A DNA stretch of 64,000 bases from Vibrio parahaemolyticus (GTDB taxonomy: Bacteria; Pseudomonadota; Gammaproteobacteria; Enterobacterales; Vibrionaceae). Made by a program: the position numbers and the translations under genes. The stretch covers positions 1,302,001 to 1,366,000 of the forward strand of contig NZ_UHIL01000001.1 of NCBI RefSeq assembly GCF_900460535.1. The letters run 5' to 3'. Shown here piece after piece: positions 18,143-27,252 of this stretch. The first letter of the stretch is position 1. Each line of letters begins with the position of its first letter. Below the pieces are notes generated by a model that was not told the DNA's origin, ran no database searches, and saw only the letters and a program-made list of their open reading frames with translations.

Positions 18143-21100
18143 ATGGCTCGATTTTTTATTGATCGTCCGGTTTTTGCCTGGGTACTGGCGATTCTGACCA
18201 TGCTTGCAGGGATCATGTCCTTGTTCAACTTGCCAGTGTCGCAATATCCAACTATTTCGCCGACCACGATCACCATCAGCGCGCGCTATCCTGGTGCTTC
18301 TGCTAAAACGGTAGAGGACTCTGTCACGCAGGTTATCGAGCAAAACATGACAGGCCTGGATTACCTACGTTACTTGTCTTCGAGCAGTGACGCTTTCGGT
18401 AATGCGACTATTACACTGACTTTTGATAGCGAAGCCGATCCTGATATCGCGCAGGTTCAAGTGCAGAACAAACTGCAATTGGCGTTGACTTCGCTTCCTA
18501 TGGAAGTGCAAAGCCAAGGTATTGTGGTGAACAAATCTAACACCTCATTTTTGATGGTGGTGGCGGTTTATTCTGACGATCCAGATTTTACACAAAACGA
18601 CATTGCCGACTTTGTTGTAACCAACATTCAAGACCCAATCAGCCGTGTGACGGGTGTGGGTCAAGTGCAGGCTTTTGGTTCTCAATATGCGATGCGTGTG
18701 TGGCTTGACCCGTTTAAGCTGACTCAGTTCAACCTGACGGCAATTGACGTTGCAAATGCGATCAGTGAGCAGAATGCGCAAGTGTCATCTGGTCAATTGG
18801 GTGCAGCACCTGCGCAGAAAGGTCAACTGCTTAACGCGACGATTTCTTCTGCGAGTCGTTTAAGCAGTGTGGCTGAGTTCCAAAACATCATCTTGAAATC
18901 AGATGCGAGCGGTGCAAACGTTTATCTAAGAGACGTTGCTCGTATTGAGCGTGGAGCAGAAAGTTACGATATTCAAGGTCAGTACAACGGTTTGCCGGCG
19001 TCTGGTTTAGGTATTTCACTTGGTACAGGTGCGAACGCGCTGGAAACGGCGGCTGCAGTCAAAGAGCGTTTAGCAGAGTTAAGTGAAAACTTCCCAGATG
19101 GTCTGAAAGTCGCTTATCCATTTGAGACAACACCGTTTGTAGAAGCATCGATTCAAGAAGTAGTGAAAACGCTACTGGAAGCGATTGTGTTGGTGTTCTT
19201 GATTATGTACCTGTTCTTACAGAACTTCCGTGCAACGATCATCCCGACGATTGCGGTTCCGGTTGTACTCTTGGGTACGTTTGCCATTCTTTACGCGACA
19301 GGTTTCAGCGTGAATACCCTGACGATGTTTGCGATGGTTCTGGCGATTGGTTTGCTGGTGGATGACGCCATCGTTGTGGTAGAAAACGTTGAGCGTGTGA
19401 TGCACGAAGACGGGCTCGATCCAAAAGAGGCTACTAAGAAATCGATGGGGCAGATCACTGGCGCGTTGATTGGTGTTGGTTTGACCTTATCGGCAGTATT
19501 CGTCCCTATGGCATTTATGTCAGGTTCGACCGGGGTGATTTACCGTCAGTTCTCGATCACCATCGTTGCTGCGATGACGTTGTCAGTGATGGTTGCGATC
19601 ATCCTGACACCAGCGCTGTGTGCTACGTTACTGAAAAAAGGTGACGCTGAATTTACGGATAAAAAAGGCTTCTTCGGTTGGTTTAACCGTAAATTTGATT
19701 CGATGACCGCAGGTTATGAGGCTGGTGTAGCCAAGTTGCTAAAACGCACTGGGCGCATGTTGTTGGTGTTTGTGGCAATGAGCGCTGGTGCGGGTTGGTT
19801 ATTTATGAATCTGCCGACGTCTTTCCTACCAGATGAAGACCAAGGTACGGTGTTCTCGATGGCAATCTTGCCGCCGAACTCGACTCAAGAGCAGACAGAA
19901 AAAACACTCGATAAAGTGCGTAGCTATTTCTTGGAAGAAGAAAAAGACAACGTGAGATCCGTGTTTACCGTGGCTGGTTTTAGCTTTGCTGGTCAAGGTC
20001 AAAACATGGGTATGGCGTTTATTGGCTTGAAAGATTGGTCTGAGCGCGAAGCGCCGGGTTCGGATGCTGCATCTTTGACAGGCCGTGCTATGGGTTACTT
20101 CTCAACCATCAAAGAAGCCATGGTATTTGCGTTTGCACCTCCTGCCATCCAAGAGTTGGGTAACGCAACGGGTTTTGATTTCTATCTACAAGACTCCCTG
20201 AGCCTTGGTCACGAAGCATTAGTTGCCGCACAAGGGCAGTTACTGGGAATGGCAGCGCAGAATCCAAAACTAGTTGGTGTTCGTCCGAATGGCCAATCTG
20301 ATGCGCCAATGTACCAAGTGCATGTAGATCACGTTAAATTGCGCGCGCTGGATGTCAGCATCAACGACGTGAACCAAATCCTATCCGCCGCTTGGGGTGG
20401 AGCGTATATCAACGACTACATTGACCGTGGTCGCGTTAAAAAAGTGATGGTGCAAAGTGACGCAGAGTTCCGTATGCAGCCAGAAGATTTTAACTCATGG
20501 TATGTACGTAATGCGCAAGGTGAAATGGTGCCGTTTTCGGCGTTTGCAAGTGGTGAATGGACGTATGGTTCACCACAGCTTCAACGTTTTAATGGCCTAG
20601 CCGCGATGAACATTCAAGGTGGTGCAGCTCCAGGTGTCAGTACGGGTGAAGCAATGGCTGAGATTGAAGCGATGGTTGAGCAGTTACCAGAGGGCTTTAC
20701 GGTGAACTGGAACGGCATCTCTTATGAAGAGCGTTTGTCCGGCAACCAAGCTCCAATGTTGTACGCGTTGTCCATTTTGGTCGTGTTCCTAGTACTTGCT
20801 GCGTTGTATGAAAGCTGGTCTGTACCGCTTGCGGTCGTGTTGGTTGTACCTTTGGGCGTATTAGGCGCTGTGCTCGCAGTACTGGGTCGTGGAATGGACA
20901 ACGACGTGTTCTTCCAAGTGAGTTTGTTAACCACAGTGGGTTTGGCAACGAAAAACGCGATTTTGATCGTTGAGTTCGCGAAAGAATATTACGAGAAAGG
21001 TGCAGGTCTGATTGAAGCTACACTGCACGCGGTGCGTGTGCGTCTTCGTCCAATCATCATGACGTCCTTGGCGTTTGGCTTGGGTGTGGTTCCGTTGGCA

Positions 21101-21304
21101 ATCAGTGCTGGTGTGGGCTCTGCTGGTCAAAACGCGGTAGGTACTGGTGTGCTTGGCGGCATGATCAGTGCAACCTTGCTTGGTATCTTCTTTGTTCCGG
21201 TGTTCTTTGTTGTGGTAGAGCGTTTGTTTGATCGCCGTGCCCAAAAAGAAGCGCAGAAAGAGCGATCTCAAGAACTCGCTCCAGCAACGGAAAAGTCGGA
21301 GTAA
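18143..21304 (+). CDS. RND multidrug efflux permease (AcrB/HAE1 type)
   Basis: A 1053-aa inner-membrane proton/drug antiporter with the duplicated 12-helix RND layout and two large periplasmic loops. The proton-relay residues align by position with AcrB: D407 and D408 in [13 protein letters not shown] and K937 in [13 protein letters not shown]. The N-terminus [17 protein letters not shown] is typical of HAE1 pumps. It partners with the preceding adaptor. Substrates cannot be deduced from sequence. A MarR gene 201 nt downstream may be its regulator. Confidence 0.95.
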   Translation: MARFFIDRPVFAWVLAILTMLAGIMSLFNLPVSQYPTISPTTITISARYPGASAKTVEDSVTQVIEQNMTGLDYLRYLSSSSDAFGNATITLTFDSEADPDIAQVQVQNKLQLALTSLPMEVQSQGIVVNKSNTSFLMVVAVYSDDPDFTQNDIADFVVTNIQDPISRVTGVGQVQAFGSQYAMRVWLDPFKLTQFNLTAIDVANAISEQNAQVSSGQLGAAPAQKGQLLNATISSASRLSSVAEFQNIILKSDASGANVYLRDVARIERGAESYDIQGQYNGLPASGLGISLGTGANALETAAAVKERLAELSENFPDGLKVAYPFETTPFVEASIQEVVKTLLEAIVLVFLIMYLFLQNFRATIIPTIAVPVVLLGTFAILYATGFSVNTLTMFAMVLAIGLLVDDAIVVVENVERVMHEDGLDPKEATKKSMGQITGALIGVGLTLSAVFVPMAFMSGSTGVIYRQFSITIVAAMTLSVMVAIILTPALCATLLKKGDAEFTDKKGFFGWFNRKFDSMTAGYEAGVAKLLKRTGRMLLVFVAMSAGAGWLFMNLPTSFLPDEDQGTVFSMAILPPNSTQEQTEKTLDKVRSYFLEEEKDNVRSVFTVAGFSFAGQGQNMGMAFIGLKDWSEREAPGSDAASLTGRAMGYFSTIKEAMVFAFAPPAIQELGNATGFDFYLQDSLSLGHEALVAAQGQLLGMAAQNPKLVGVRPNGQSDAPMYQVHVDHVKLRALDVSINDVNQILSAAWGGAYINDYIDRGRVKKVMVQSDAEFRMQPEDFNSWYVRNAQGEMVPFSAFASGEWTYGSPQLQRFNGLAAMNIQGGAAPGVSTGEAMAEIEAMVEQLPEGFTVNWNGISYEERLSGNQAPMLYALSILVVFLVLAALYESWSVPLAVVLVVPLGVLGAVLAVLGRGMDNDVFFQVSLLTTVGLATKNAILIVEFAKEYYEKGAGLIEATLHAVRVRLRPIIMTSLAFGLGVVPLAISAGVGSAGQNAVGTGVLGGMISATLLGIFFVPVFFVVVERLFDRRAQKEAQKERSQELAPATEKSE

Positions 21305-21351
21305 GACTTCGTAAGCTTAACTGAGTTATACTAATAACAATAAACATAATA

Positions 21352-21377
21352 AAAGGGCGCGTAAGCGCTCTTTGTTT
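21352..21377 (+). terminator. Probable terminator of the RND operon
   Basis: AAAGGGCGC (21352-21360) pairs with GCGCTCTTT (21365-21373) around GTAA, with one G-T pair. The T tract is weak (TTTGTTT). Confidence 0.55.
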
Positions 21378-21505
21378 ATGCTTTCAACTCGATGGTTTAA
21401 TACGCCACCGATTTTGAATCAAGCCTAGGAAGAGCGATCACGTTTCGAATTCCTCATAAAAAGGTCAGAAAGCATAACATGAAGCCATAAGTTAAATAGG
21501 CGGCT

Positions 21506-21958
21506 ATGAAAGAGCAAAAAATTTCACCAATCTCCGTTTTGGATCAAAGCCCAATGTTTGTCTCTGGGGTAATGCAACGGATGTATCGCAACCGAGCACA
21601 GGCAGAGTTATGTCGTCAAAATCAGATGACCTTAGAGATGGCCAGTGCGTTGGCAGCGTTAGAAGAGTTTCAGCCCATGAGTCAACAAGCGTTAGCCGAT
21701 GCCGTTCTGACCGAACGAAGCGTTGCAAAGCGCATGGTCGATAACTTGGAAAAACGTGGTTTTGTGTGCGTTTCGAAGAGTGAGGCGAACCAACGACTGA
21801 AAATGCTCAGTTTGACGAAAGAAGGTGAAGTAACGATTAAGAAAGTTCATCAAATAATGAAGAACTTGCAGCGCGAATTCTTCTCTTGTTTATCAGAAGA
21901 TGAGTCGGCAGAGTTTTTTCGTTTGGTAAGGAAAATGACATTAGCCAATCATTCGTAA
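21506..21958 (+). CDS. MarR family transcriptional regulator
   Basis: A 150-aa winged-helix regulator. The DNA-binding core includes MSQQALADAVLTERSVAKRMVDNLEKRGFV (about residues 53-82) and a wing region ending in RLKMLSLTKEGE, as in MarR proteins. MarR proteins dimerise and usually repress efflux or stress genes until a ligand binds. Its position after an RND operon suggests it controls that pump, but no operator is proven. Confidence 0.85.
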   Translation: MKEQKISPISVLDQSPMFVSGVMQRMYRNRAQAELCRQNQMTLEMASALAALEEFQPMSQQALADAVLTERSVAKRMVDNLEKRGFVCVSKSEANQRLKMLSLTKEGEVTIKKVHQIMKNLQREFFSCLSEDESAEFFRLVRKMTLANHS

Positions 21959-21992
21959 GCGTCTTCTCTGCGTTAAATCTAAGCCTTTTTGT

Positions 21993-22024
21993 AAAGCCTC
22001 AGCTATGTTCTGAGGCTTTTTTAT
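21993..22024 (+). terminator. Terminator of the marR-type gene
   Basis: AAAGCCTCAG (21993-22002) pairs with CTGAGGCTTT (22010-22019) and a T run follows. Confidence 0.85.
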
Positions 22025-22032
22025 ATCATTTT

Positions 22033-22989
22033 TCAGATTAAACCGTACGATTTTAGAACCACAATACCGAATGTGCAGGTGACGGTTGAAAGCACTGTTG
22101 TCAAAGCAATAATGTTGGCTGCCAGTACCGCATTTCCTCCCATTGAACGGGCCATGACGTAACTCGCTGCCGCAACGGGCGAGGCATTCATGAAGAATAA
22201 AATCCCCAACTCAATACCTCGAAAACCAACAAAATACGCGCCTAACGTGATAAACACTGGGGCAACAATCAACTTGTAACTGCTTGCAAACCAAGACGGG
22301 CCTTTTTCCTTTCTCATCAAACTAAAATCCAACGAGCCACCTGTACATAACAATGCGAGCGGCAACGTCATTTTCGACAGATAGTTACCCGCATCAATGA
22401 CTACGTTTGGAACCGGAATCGACAACAAGTAGAAAAGCATACCTAAAACGATGGAGATGATAAGCGGGTTCTTCGTCAGTGTTCTTCCCATCATTTTTGC
22501 TGCTTGAGAGGCAGACGTAGCGCCTTTGGGTGACAGGCAGATCACCGCTTGAACGTTGTAGATAAACGTGGTGATGGCGACATAAAGAGCAGCTAATGCG
22601 ACACCCAGTGAACCATAAGCATTCGCAACGTATGCAATGCCGATAATGCCAGTGTTGGCGCGAAACCCACCTTGAATCAACACGCCCTGATCGGGAGAAG
22701 ACTTAAACAGAATAGAAACGGATATGTAGGTGAAAATAAAAAACAGAATACTCGCGACTACGCCGTAGTTGATGAAACCACTGGCGGCAGAAAAATCATG
22801 CTCAGAAGCCACAATACTGACAAACAACATGGCTGGCAGCGTGACCTTAAAAACCAGCTTAGAGCCTATTTCAATAAAGTTATCGTTGATGAGACCAAAC
22901 CGTCTAAAGATAACGCCAAGCACCAACATTAAGCAGATGGGGCCGGTGATCGACAAAGAGAATTGCAACTGATGTAAAACAGAATCCAT
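22033..22989 (-). CDS. AEC family transporter (auxin efflux carrier-like)
   Basis: A 318-aa membrane protein with about ten helices in the AEC/PIN-like arrangement. Conserved regions include GFRANTGIIGIAYVANAYG near the unwound helix and ASPVAAASYVMARSMGGNA near the C-terminus. AEC proteins export organic acids or amino acids; the substrate is unknown. ATG 22989 (MDSVLHQLQF) is preferred. Longer in-frame starts at 23022 and 23046 lack a clear ribosome-binding site. Confidence 0.85.
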   Translation of the reverse strand: MDSVLHQLQFSLSITGPICLMLVLGVIFRRFGLINDNFIEIGSKLVFKVTLPAMLFVSIVASEHDFSAASGFINYGVVASILFFIFTYISVSILFKSSPDQGVLIQGGFRANTGIIGIAYVANAYGSLGVALAALYVAITTFIYNVQAVICLSPKGATSASQAAKMMGRTLTKNPLIISIVLGMLFYLLSIPVPNVVIDAGNYLSKMTLPLALLCTGGSLDFSLMRKEKGPSWFASSYKLIVAPVFITLGAYFVGFRGIELGILFFMNASPVAAASYVMARSMGGNAVLAANIIALTTVLSTVTCTFGIVVLKSYGLI

Positions 22990-23296
22990 GTAAGTATCCG
23001 CAGCAAAAAAGAAAAAAGTCATTATTGTTTCGCTATTAAGCCACAAACTAGGGGGCGGGGAATAGGGAAGCGATGAAATTTTATTCTTATGTTGATTAGG
23101 ATGTACGTTGCATTCCGATATGAGCCTAATATCTCAGTTTGACCAAGCTCGACTGGTCGAAGGTTGCATATATTGGTTTACTACTCCGACTTATCGCACT
23201 GGAGATAAAACAGAACTCCAGCGCCGACAAGTGAAATGAAGTTGAGCCGTGCTCATTCCTTGTGCGGCTCTGGTGGTGATAAATAGGAGTCCATCG

Positions 23297-23392
23297 ATGA
23301 AAAGTAAACACAACAAAACCGTTCTATGTGCATTTGTTTCTGGTTCGGTATTTGGTGCTGTTCTCGTTATCGCAATGTCCTTGCCGATGTAA
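23297..23392 (+). CDS. 31-aa putative membrane peptide
   Basis: ATG 23297 has AGGAG 7 nt upstream. The frame encodes 31 residues: a basic start (MKSKHNK), one hydrophobic helix of about 20 residues with small-residue spacing (SGSVFGAVL), then a stop. It lies on the trpS leader transcript side, before the Trp-Trp peptide. Possibly a real small membrane protein. I know no family for it. Confidence 0.4.
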   Translation: MKSKHNKTVLCAFVSGSVFGAVLVIAMSLPM

Positions 23393-23469
23393 TCGGGAAA
23401 ATTTTCACACACTGCATTTTCTTCACATTGGGATTGAGCATTGTCTTAGTCCCTGTTAGCTTAAGACGC

Positions 23470-23526
23470 ATGAACTTATTCTTCACACCTTCATCATCAT
23501 ACTTTTTCTGGTGGCGCTCTATGTAG
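23470..23526 (+). CDS. Candidate Trp-Trp leader peptide of the second trpS
   Basis: An 18-codon ORF ending Phe-Phe-Trp-Trp-Arg-Ser-Met-stop, with adjacent UGG codons at 23509-23514, 101 nt before the trpS start. Tandem Trp codons in a tiny ORF before a Trp-related gene are the hallmark of ribosome-mediated attenuation. The ribosome-binding site (TTAAGAC) is weak. A longer frame from 23326 would contain it. Confidence 0.5.
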   Translation: MNLFFTPSSSYFFWWRSM

Positions 23527-23607
23527 AGCGGCGCGGAATTCTTACATTCTTACGCTGCTGGAAGGTAGCGAAGAGTGTCTTGTCTTTTTATCTCCAGTAG
23601 CGCTCTA
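23515..23607 (+). promoter_or_regulatory. Possible attenuator structures before trpS
   Basis: CGCTCT (23515-23520) pairs with AGAGCG (23525-23530) just after the Trp codons. CGCTGCTGGA (23553-23562) pairs with TCCAGTAGCG (23593-23602). The CGCTCTA at 23601-23607 can instead pair with TAGAGCG at 23524-23530, and CGCTGCT can pair with GGTAGCG (23564-23570). These are mutually exclusive helices. The U tract after the last stem is poor (CTCTATTTT), so control could be translational. Confidence 0.4.
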
Positions 23608-23626
23608 TTTTGACTAGGAGATAACC

Positions 23627-24649
23627 ATGAACATCAAAGAAACGCATCAACAACGCGAAATCATTCTCACGGGCGACCGAGCTACAGGGCCTTTACACCT
23701 TGGTCATTACGTCGGTTCGTTACAACAGCGTGTGGCATTACAATCGGAGCATGACCAAACCATTCTGGTCGCCGATATGCAAGGCCTGACCGATAACGCG
23801 CACAATCCTTCAAAGGTATCTTCGAACATTCTAAACGTAGTCGCAGATTACCTTGCAGTTGGCATCGACCCCATTCAAACCACTATCTGTTTGCAATCTC
23901 AGCTGCCAGCCCTCGCAGAATTGACGATGTATTACAGCAACTTAGTTTCCATTGCTCGCTTAGAGCGTAACCCAACCGTAAAAAATGAAATTCAAAGCAA
24001 AGGTTTTGAGCGTTCAATTCCTGCAGGGTTCCTGACTTACCCAATTTCTCAAGCCGCTGATATAACGGGTTTTCGCGCTACACTTGTTCCGGTTGGGGAT
24101 GATCAATTACCAATGCTTGAGCAAACGAATGAAATCGTGAGAAAGATTAACCACCTTGGCGGACAAGAGATCCTAAAAGAGTGCCGTCCGTTGCTTAGTG
24201 ATGCGCCACGTTTACCGAGTACTGATGGCAAAAATAAAATGTCAAAAAGCATGGGTAATGCCATTAACTTAGGGGCGACTGAAAAGGAAATCTCAGCTGC
24301 AGTAAAATCCATGTACACCGACCCAAGCCATTTGCGCATCGAAGACCCTGGTCAAGTAGAAGGCAACATTGTGTTCACTTATCTCGATGCTTTTCACTCT
24401 GACAAAGAGCATGTCGAGCAACTCAAAGCGCACTATCGCCGTGGCGGGCTAGGAGATGGAACCACGAAAAAAGTATTGGAAGAATGCCTTCAAGAAATGC
24501 TGCGTCCGATCCGAGAGAAACGGGCGTTGTATTTGAACGACAAAGCGCAACTTATTGAGATTCTTAAACATGGCAGCCAAGTCTCTCGAGAAAAAACAGA
24601 ACAAGTTTTGTCCGATGTTAAGAGTGTATTTGGCTTGAACTTGTTCTGA
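23627..24649 (+). CDS. trpS2: Tryptophanyl-tRNA synthetase, second (non-housekeeping) type
   Basis: A 340-aa class I tRNA synthetase charging tRNA-Trp. The HIGH-like motif is PLHLGHYVGSL and the KMSKS motif NKMSKSMGN. It is clearly of a different lineage from E. coli-type TrpS, which reads GELTIGNYMG at the first motif, so the genome probably also has a housekeeping trpS elsewhere. AGGAG lies 7 nt before ATG 23627. A Trp-Trp leader ORF precedes it. Such auxiliary synthetases can confer resistance to TrpRS inhibitors such as indolmycin; that is inference here. Confidence 0.9.
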   Translation: MNIKETHQQREIILTGDRATGPLHLGHYVGSLQQRVALQSEHDQTILVADMQGLTDNAHNPSKVSSNILNVVADYLAVGIDPIQTTICLQSQLPALAELTMYYSNLVSIARLERNPTVKNEIQSKGFERSIPAGFLTYPISQAADITGFRATLVPVGDDQLPMLEQTNEIVRKINHLGGQEILKECRPLLSDAPRLPSTDGKNKMSKSMGNAINLGATEKEISAAVKSMYTDPSHLRIEDPGQVEGNIVFTYLDAFHSDKEHVEQLKAHYRRGGLGDGTTKKVLEECLQEMLRPIREKRALYLNDKAQLIEILKHGSQVSREKTEQVLSDVKSVFGLNLF

Positions 24650-24671
24650 AATAGGTTCGGGAGCACAAAGT

Positions 24672-24708
24672 AAAAAGGCGCGAAAGCTAACCTGCTACGT
24701 GCCTTTTT
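24672..24708. terminator. Bidirectional terminator between trpS2 and the foldase gene
   Basis: AAAAAGGCGCG (24672-24682) pairs with CGTGCCTTTTT (24698-24708) with one G-T pair. A and T tracts lie on both flanks, 10 bp from the minus-strand stop. Confidence 0.7.
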
Positions 24709-24718
24709 TATGCGCACC

Positions 24719-25678
24719 TTATGAAGCAAAGAACTCGCGACGAAAATTCGCTATCTCTTGTTGATAGTAACGCTGCCAGTCAGATTCAGACCAACTCGAG
24801 TGGCTGGTGGCTCTTTGCGTTGCCAATCTGGATTCGAGCTGCTTTAGATCGGTTTGATAACTGCGAACTTGCTGCTTTTGTTTTGCTATTTGTTGTTCAC
24901 GAGTGCGGATTTGGTTGCTTTCTTGTTCAGACAGATAGTTTTTCTGCAACTCTTGAATCAAGGTTTGTCTCTCGACCCCATTCATACTTGCAGGGATCAG
25001 AGCCACCGCTCGTTCATATTTTGTTTGGTTGCTGTCTAACCCCAAGGCATTTTCGTTCCCCTGCCATTCGGTGATTAAATCCTCGAATGCTTTCACGTAA
25101 TCTTGAGCCGATACGGCGTCAAGTTGCTCGGCTTGTAAGCTGAAGTCGTAAAGTGCGAACTCATCGGCGAAAATAACCTCAGCGAGCTCTCCCCAAATCT
25201 TTCTCGCTTCGGACTTTAATAGTGCGATACGAGAGGCGAGCGGTTGCTGCTCATCAAACAACAAGTTGCCAACGCTTTGCTGCCAAAGACCATCGAGTTG
25301 ATGGTAGTTCGCTAACAAATTAAAACGCTCTTCAGACAAATCTGTGGCCAGTTCATTAAGTTTGGATTCGCAATTGAGCTCGGACATACAGGTGTGCCAA
25401 AACGTCTCGATTTCTGCTTTCAATGCTCGACCTTTAGAACGGTTTAGTCGCTCTGCAAGATCTTGAATCTCAGTGGGCATATTGTCTGATTTTGAATTGG
25501 ACTTTTGTGTACTGCTTTGGCGCTGGGGTGGCGTCGAATCACTATCAACCAATGCGACTGATTTATCCTGCAACTCCGAAGAAAGCTGCGTTAAGTGATC
25601 GCGTTCGTCGACATTGACTGAATACCAAACTATGCCCGCCAAAACGGCGGACACAGTGATTAGTAAGCTAAGCTTCAT
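24719..25678 (-). CDS. Lipase chaperone (foldase) LifO-like protein
   Basis: A 319-aa protein with an N-terminal membrane anchor (about residues 2-20), a Ser/Gln-rich linker and an all-helical domain. The helical part resembles steric lipase foldases in IFADEFALYDFSLQAEQL, the GVERQTLIQELQKNYLSEQE stretch and a C-terminal DWQRYY helix. The RxxFDYxLSA signature that follows the linker in classical Lifs is not recognisable. Start ATG 25678 overlaps the sphingomyelinase stop (ATGA), so the two are translationally coupled. A role in folding that enzyme in the periplasm is inferred. Confidence 0.68.
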   Translation of the reverse strand: MKLSLLITVSAVLAGIVWYSVNVDERDHLTQLSSELQDKSVALVDSDSTPPQRQSSTQKSNSKSDNMPTEIQDLAERLNRSKGRALKAEIETFWHTCMSELNCESKLNELATDLSEERFNLLANYHQLDGLWQQSVGNLLFDEQQPLASRIALLKSEARKIWGELAEVIFADEFALYDFSLQAEQLDAVSAQDYVKAFEDLITEWQGNENALGLDSNQTKYERAVALIPASMNGVERQTLIQELQKNYLSEQESNQIRTREQQIAKQKQQVRSYQTDLKQLESRLATQRATSHSSWSESDWQRYYQQEIANFRREFFAS

Positions 25679-27003
25679 GGCTTGATCACGGCGCTGACAG
25701 GGAAGTGATCCGACAGGTTGTAATGTTTCCACAACCCCTCTGTCGTTGAACGTGGAACATCAACGCGGTTGTCGTTAAACGATTTCACGCCATATTCGTT
25801 GCTCACCATGACGTAATCGAGGTATTCCACATTTTCGCCACCAGATAGTGCTTCGCCTGCGAAGTTATTGATACGAGGGTCGAACGTAGACGCTGTATAG
25901 CCAGAGTATTGAGGCTCCATCGCACTTAGGTTTGCGATCATCTGCTGGTAATCTCCAGGGAACTTTAGCTTGTTTACATTAAAGTCACCATTGTAAACGA
26001 CCGTTTCGTTATTCGGAATGTTGAGAGATTGCGCCATAGTGCGCATTTGTTGAAATTGACGCTGACGATACTCACGCGCTGTATCAGTATCGAAAGACGC
26101 GGTATGTGTAGCAAAAACATGGTAGGCCTGACCACCTTTGATGATCTCTGCGTAGTTTACGCCTTTATCAGCGAAACAATCGGTACCCGAACAATCTGGG
26201 AACACGTATTGTGCCTCGTTGACGATAGGGTAACGACTCACAATGACTACGCCTCCGTCGTAAACGTTGAAGCCATCTTTATCCAACATCTTCGTTTGGT
26301 ATGGGTAATCTTTTGCAAGCTCACGTAAAAATGCATCACGACCACTAGCAAAAACCTCTTGCAATGCCAGTACGTCATAGCCTTTTACGTAATCGGGGAT
26401 TAACTCGTAACGGTCACCAATATGTGACGCAATCGCAGGCAAGGCCCAAATGTTGTAAGTCATCAGTTTGAGATTTTGCTCGTTGTTATCGACGGTTTCA
26501 GCCACTTTGCTTGGTGTGACGGTATAGTACAAATCGTCATAACGCGCGGTGCTATCCGATTTAAACGCTAGCTCTGCACTGCGAGAGCCAAACGCCTCGG
26601 TATTTGAACGATGAATCGTGCGATCGTCTTTTAATGCCAAGTTCACGTCGGCGGCTGACAAACCGTACTCAATGGTCGAGTTGTACCAATGTCCTTCCAT
26701 GACTTGGTGGAGTGTAATGCTTTCACCTTGCGGGTTAGATACGACAGTTTCAAAGCGATAGTTCTGACCCGATTTCACCCCTTCCCAACGATTAAAACTC
26801 AGTACGGGCTTTGTTTCCCAAGGGCCTAATACTTCTACGTGTTGCTGCCATTCTTCTCCGTATTGCAGCAAATCACTGCCATTGTGTTTGACCTGAATGG
26901 TTAATGGTTGGTCTGAGTTATTGGTGAGGTATACGTCCGTATCAGCCAAGCTCGGCAATGCTACTAAAGTGCTCAGCAAAAGACTCCACTGCGAAAATTT
27001 CAT
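25675..27003 (-). CDS. Secreted sphingomyelinase C (sphingomyelin phosphodiesterase)
   Basis: A 442-aa enzyme of the endonuclease/exonuclease/phosphatase fold. The signal peptide is about 20 residues (MKFSQW to SLA), followed by an N-terminal beta-rich domain of about 150 residues. The catalytic domain has MTYNIWALP, LQEVF (metal Glu), GVVIVSRYPI, THTASFD, NGDFNVNKL and the final SDHFPVSA with catalytic Asp-His. It cleaves sphingomyelin to ceramide and phosphocholine and can be haemolytic. It shares an ATGA overlap with the downstream foldase-like gene. Confidence 0.88.
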   Translation of the reverse strand: MKFSQWSLLLSTLVALPSLADTDVYLTNNSDQPLTIQVKHNGSDLLQYGEEWQQHVEVLGPWETKPVLSFNRWEGVKSGQNYRFETVVSNPQGESITLHQVMEGHWYNSTIEYGLSAADVNLALKDDRTIHRSNTEAFGSRSAELAFKSDSTARYDDLYYTVTPSKVAETVDNNEQNLKLMTYNIWALPAIASHIGDRYELIPDYVKGYDVLALQEVFASGRDAFLRELAKDYPYQTKMLDKDGFNVYDGGVVIVSRYPIVNEAQYVFPDCSGTDCFADKGVNYAEIIKGGQAYHVFATHTASFDTDTAREYRQRQFQQMRTMAQSLNIPNNETVVYNGDFNVNKLKFPGDYQQMIANLSAMEPQYSGYTASTFDPRINNFAGEALSGGENVEYLDYVMVSNEYGVKSFNDNRVDVPRSTTEGLWKHYNLSDHFPVSAVIKP

Positions 27004-27206
27004 CTTGTTTATCCATGATTTGTGTTAGAGCAATCATTCTTATTTATAAATGTTACTCGAGCGTTAAAGATGGATGACAGCTTATGGTTCGATGAAAATA
27101 GTTCGCTATTTGTGACCTTGGTTCTAACTGAGTTGTAAACAAAATGAAGTTACAGGCGCGGTTTATACAGACGGAGAGGTAGGTTGAAATGGTGAGATTT
27201 AAAACT

Positions 27207-27234
27207 AAAAAGCCAGACTCACATCTGGCTTTTT
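27207..27234. terminator. Terminator downstream of miaE
   Basis: AAAAAGCCAGA (27207-27217) pairs with TCTGGCTTTTT (27224-27234). On the minus strand it follows the miaE stop by 19 nt. Confidence 0.8.
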
Positions 27235-27252
27235 AGTGACGGTTTAGCACGG

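Noticed and set aside
23326..23526. 66-aa ORF containing the Trp-Trp peptide in frame
   Set aside because: Its start overlaps the 31-aa ORF and has no ribosome-binding site. The short ORF from 23470 fits a leader peptide better.
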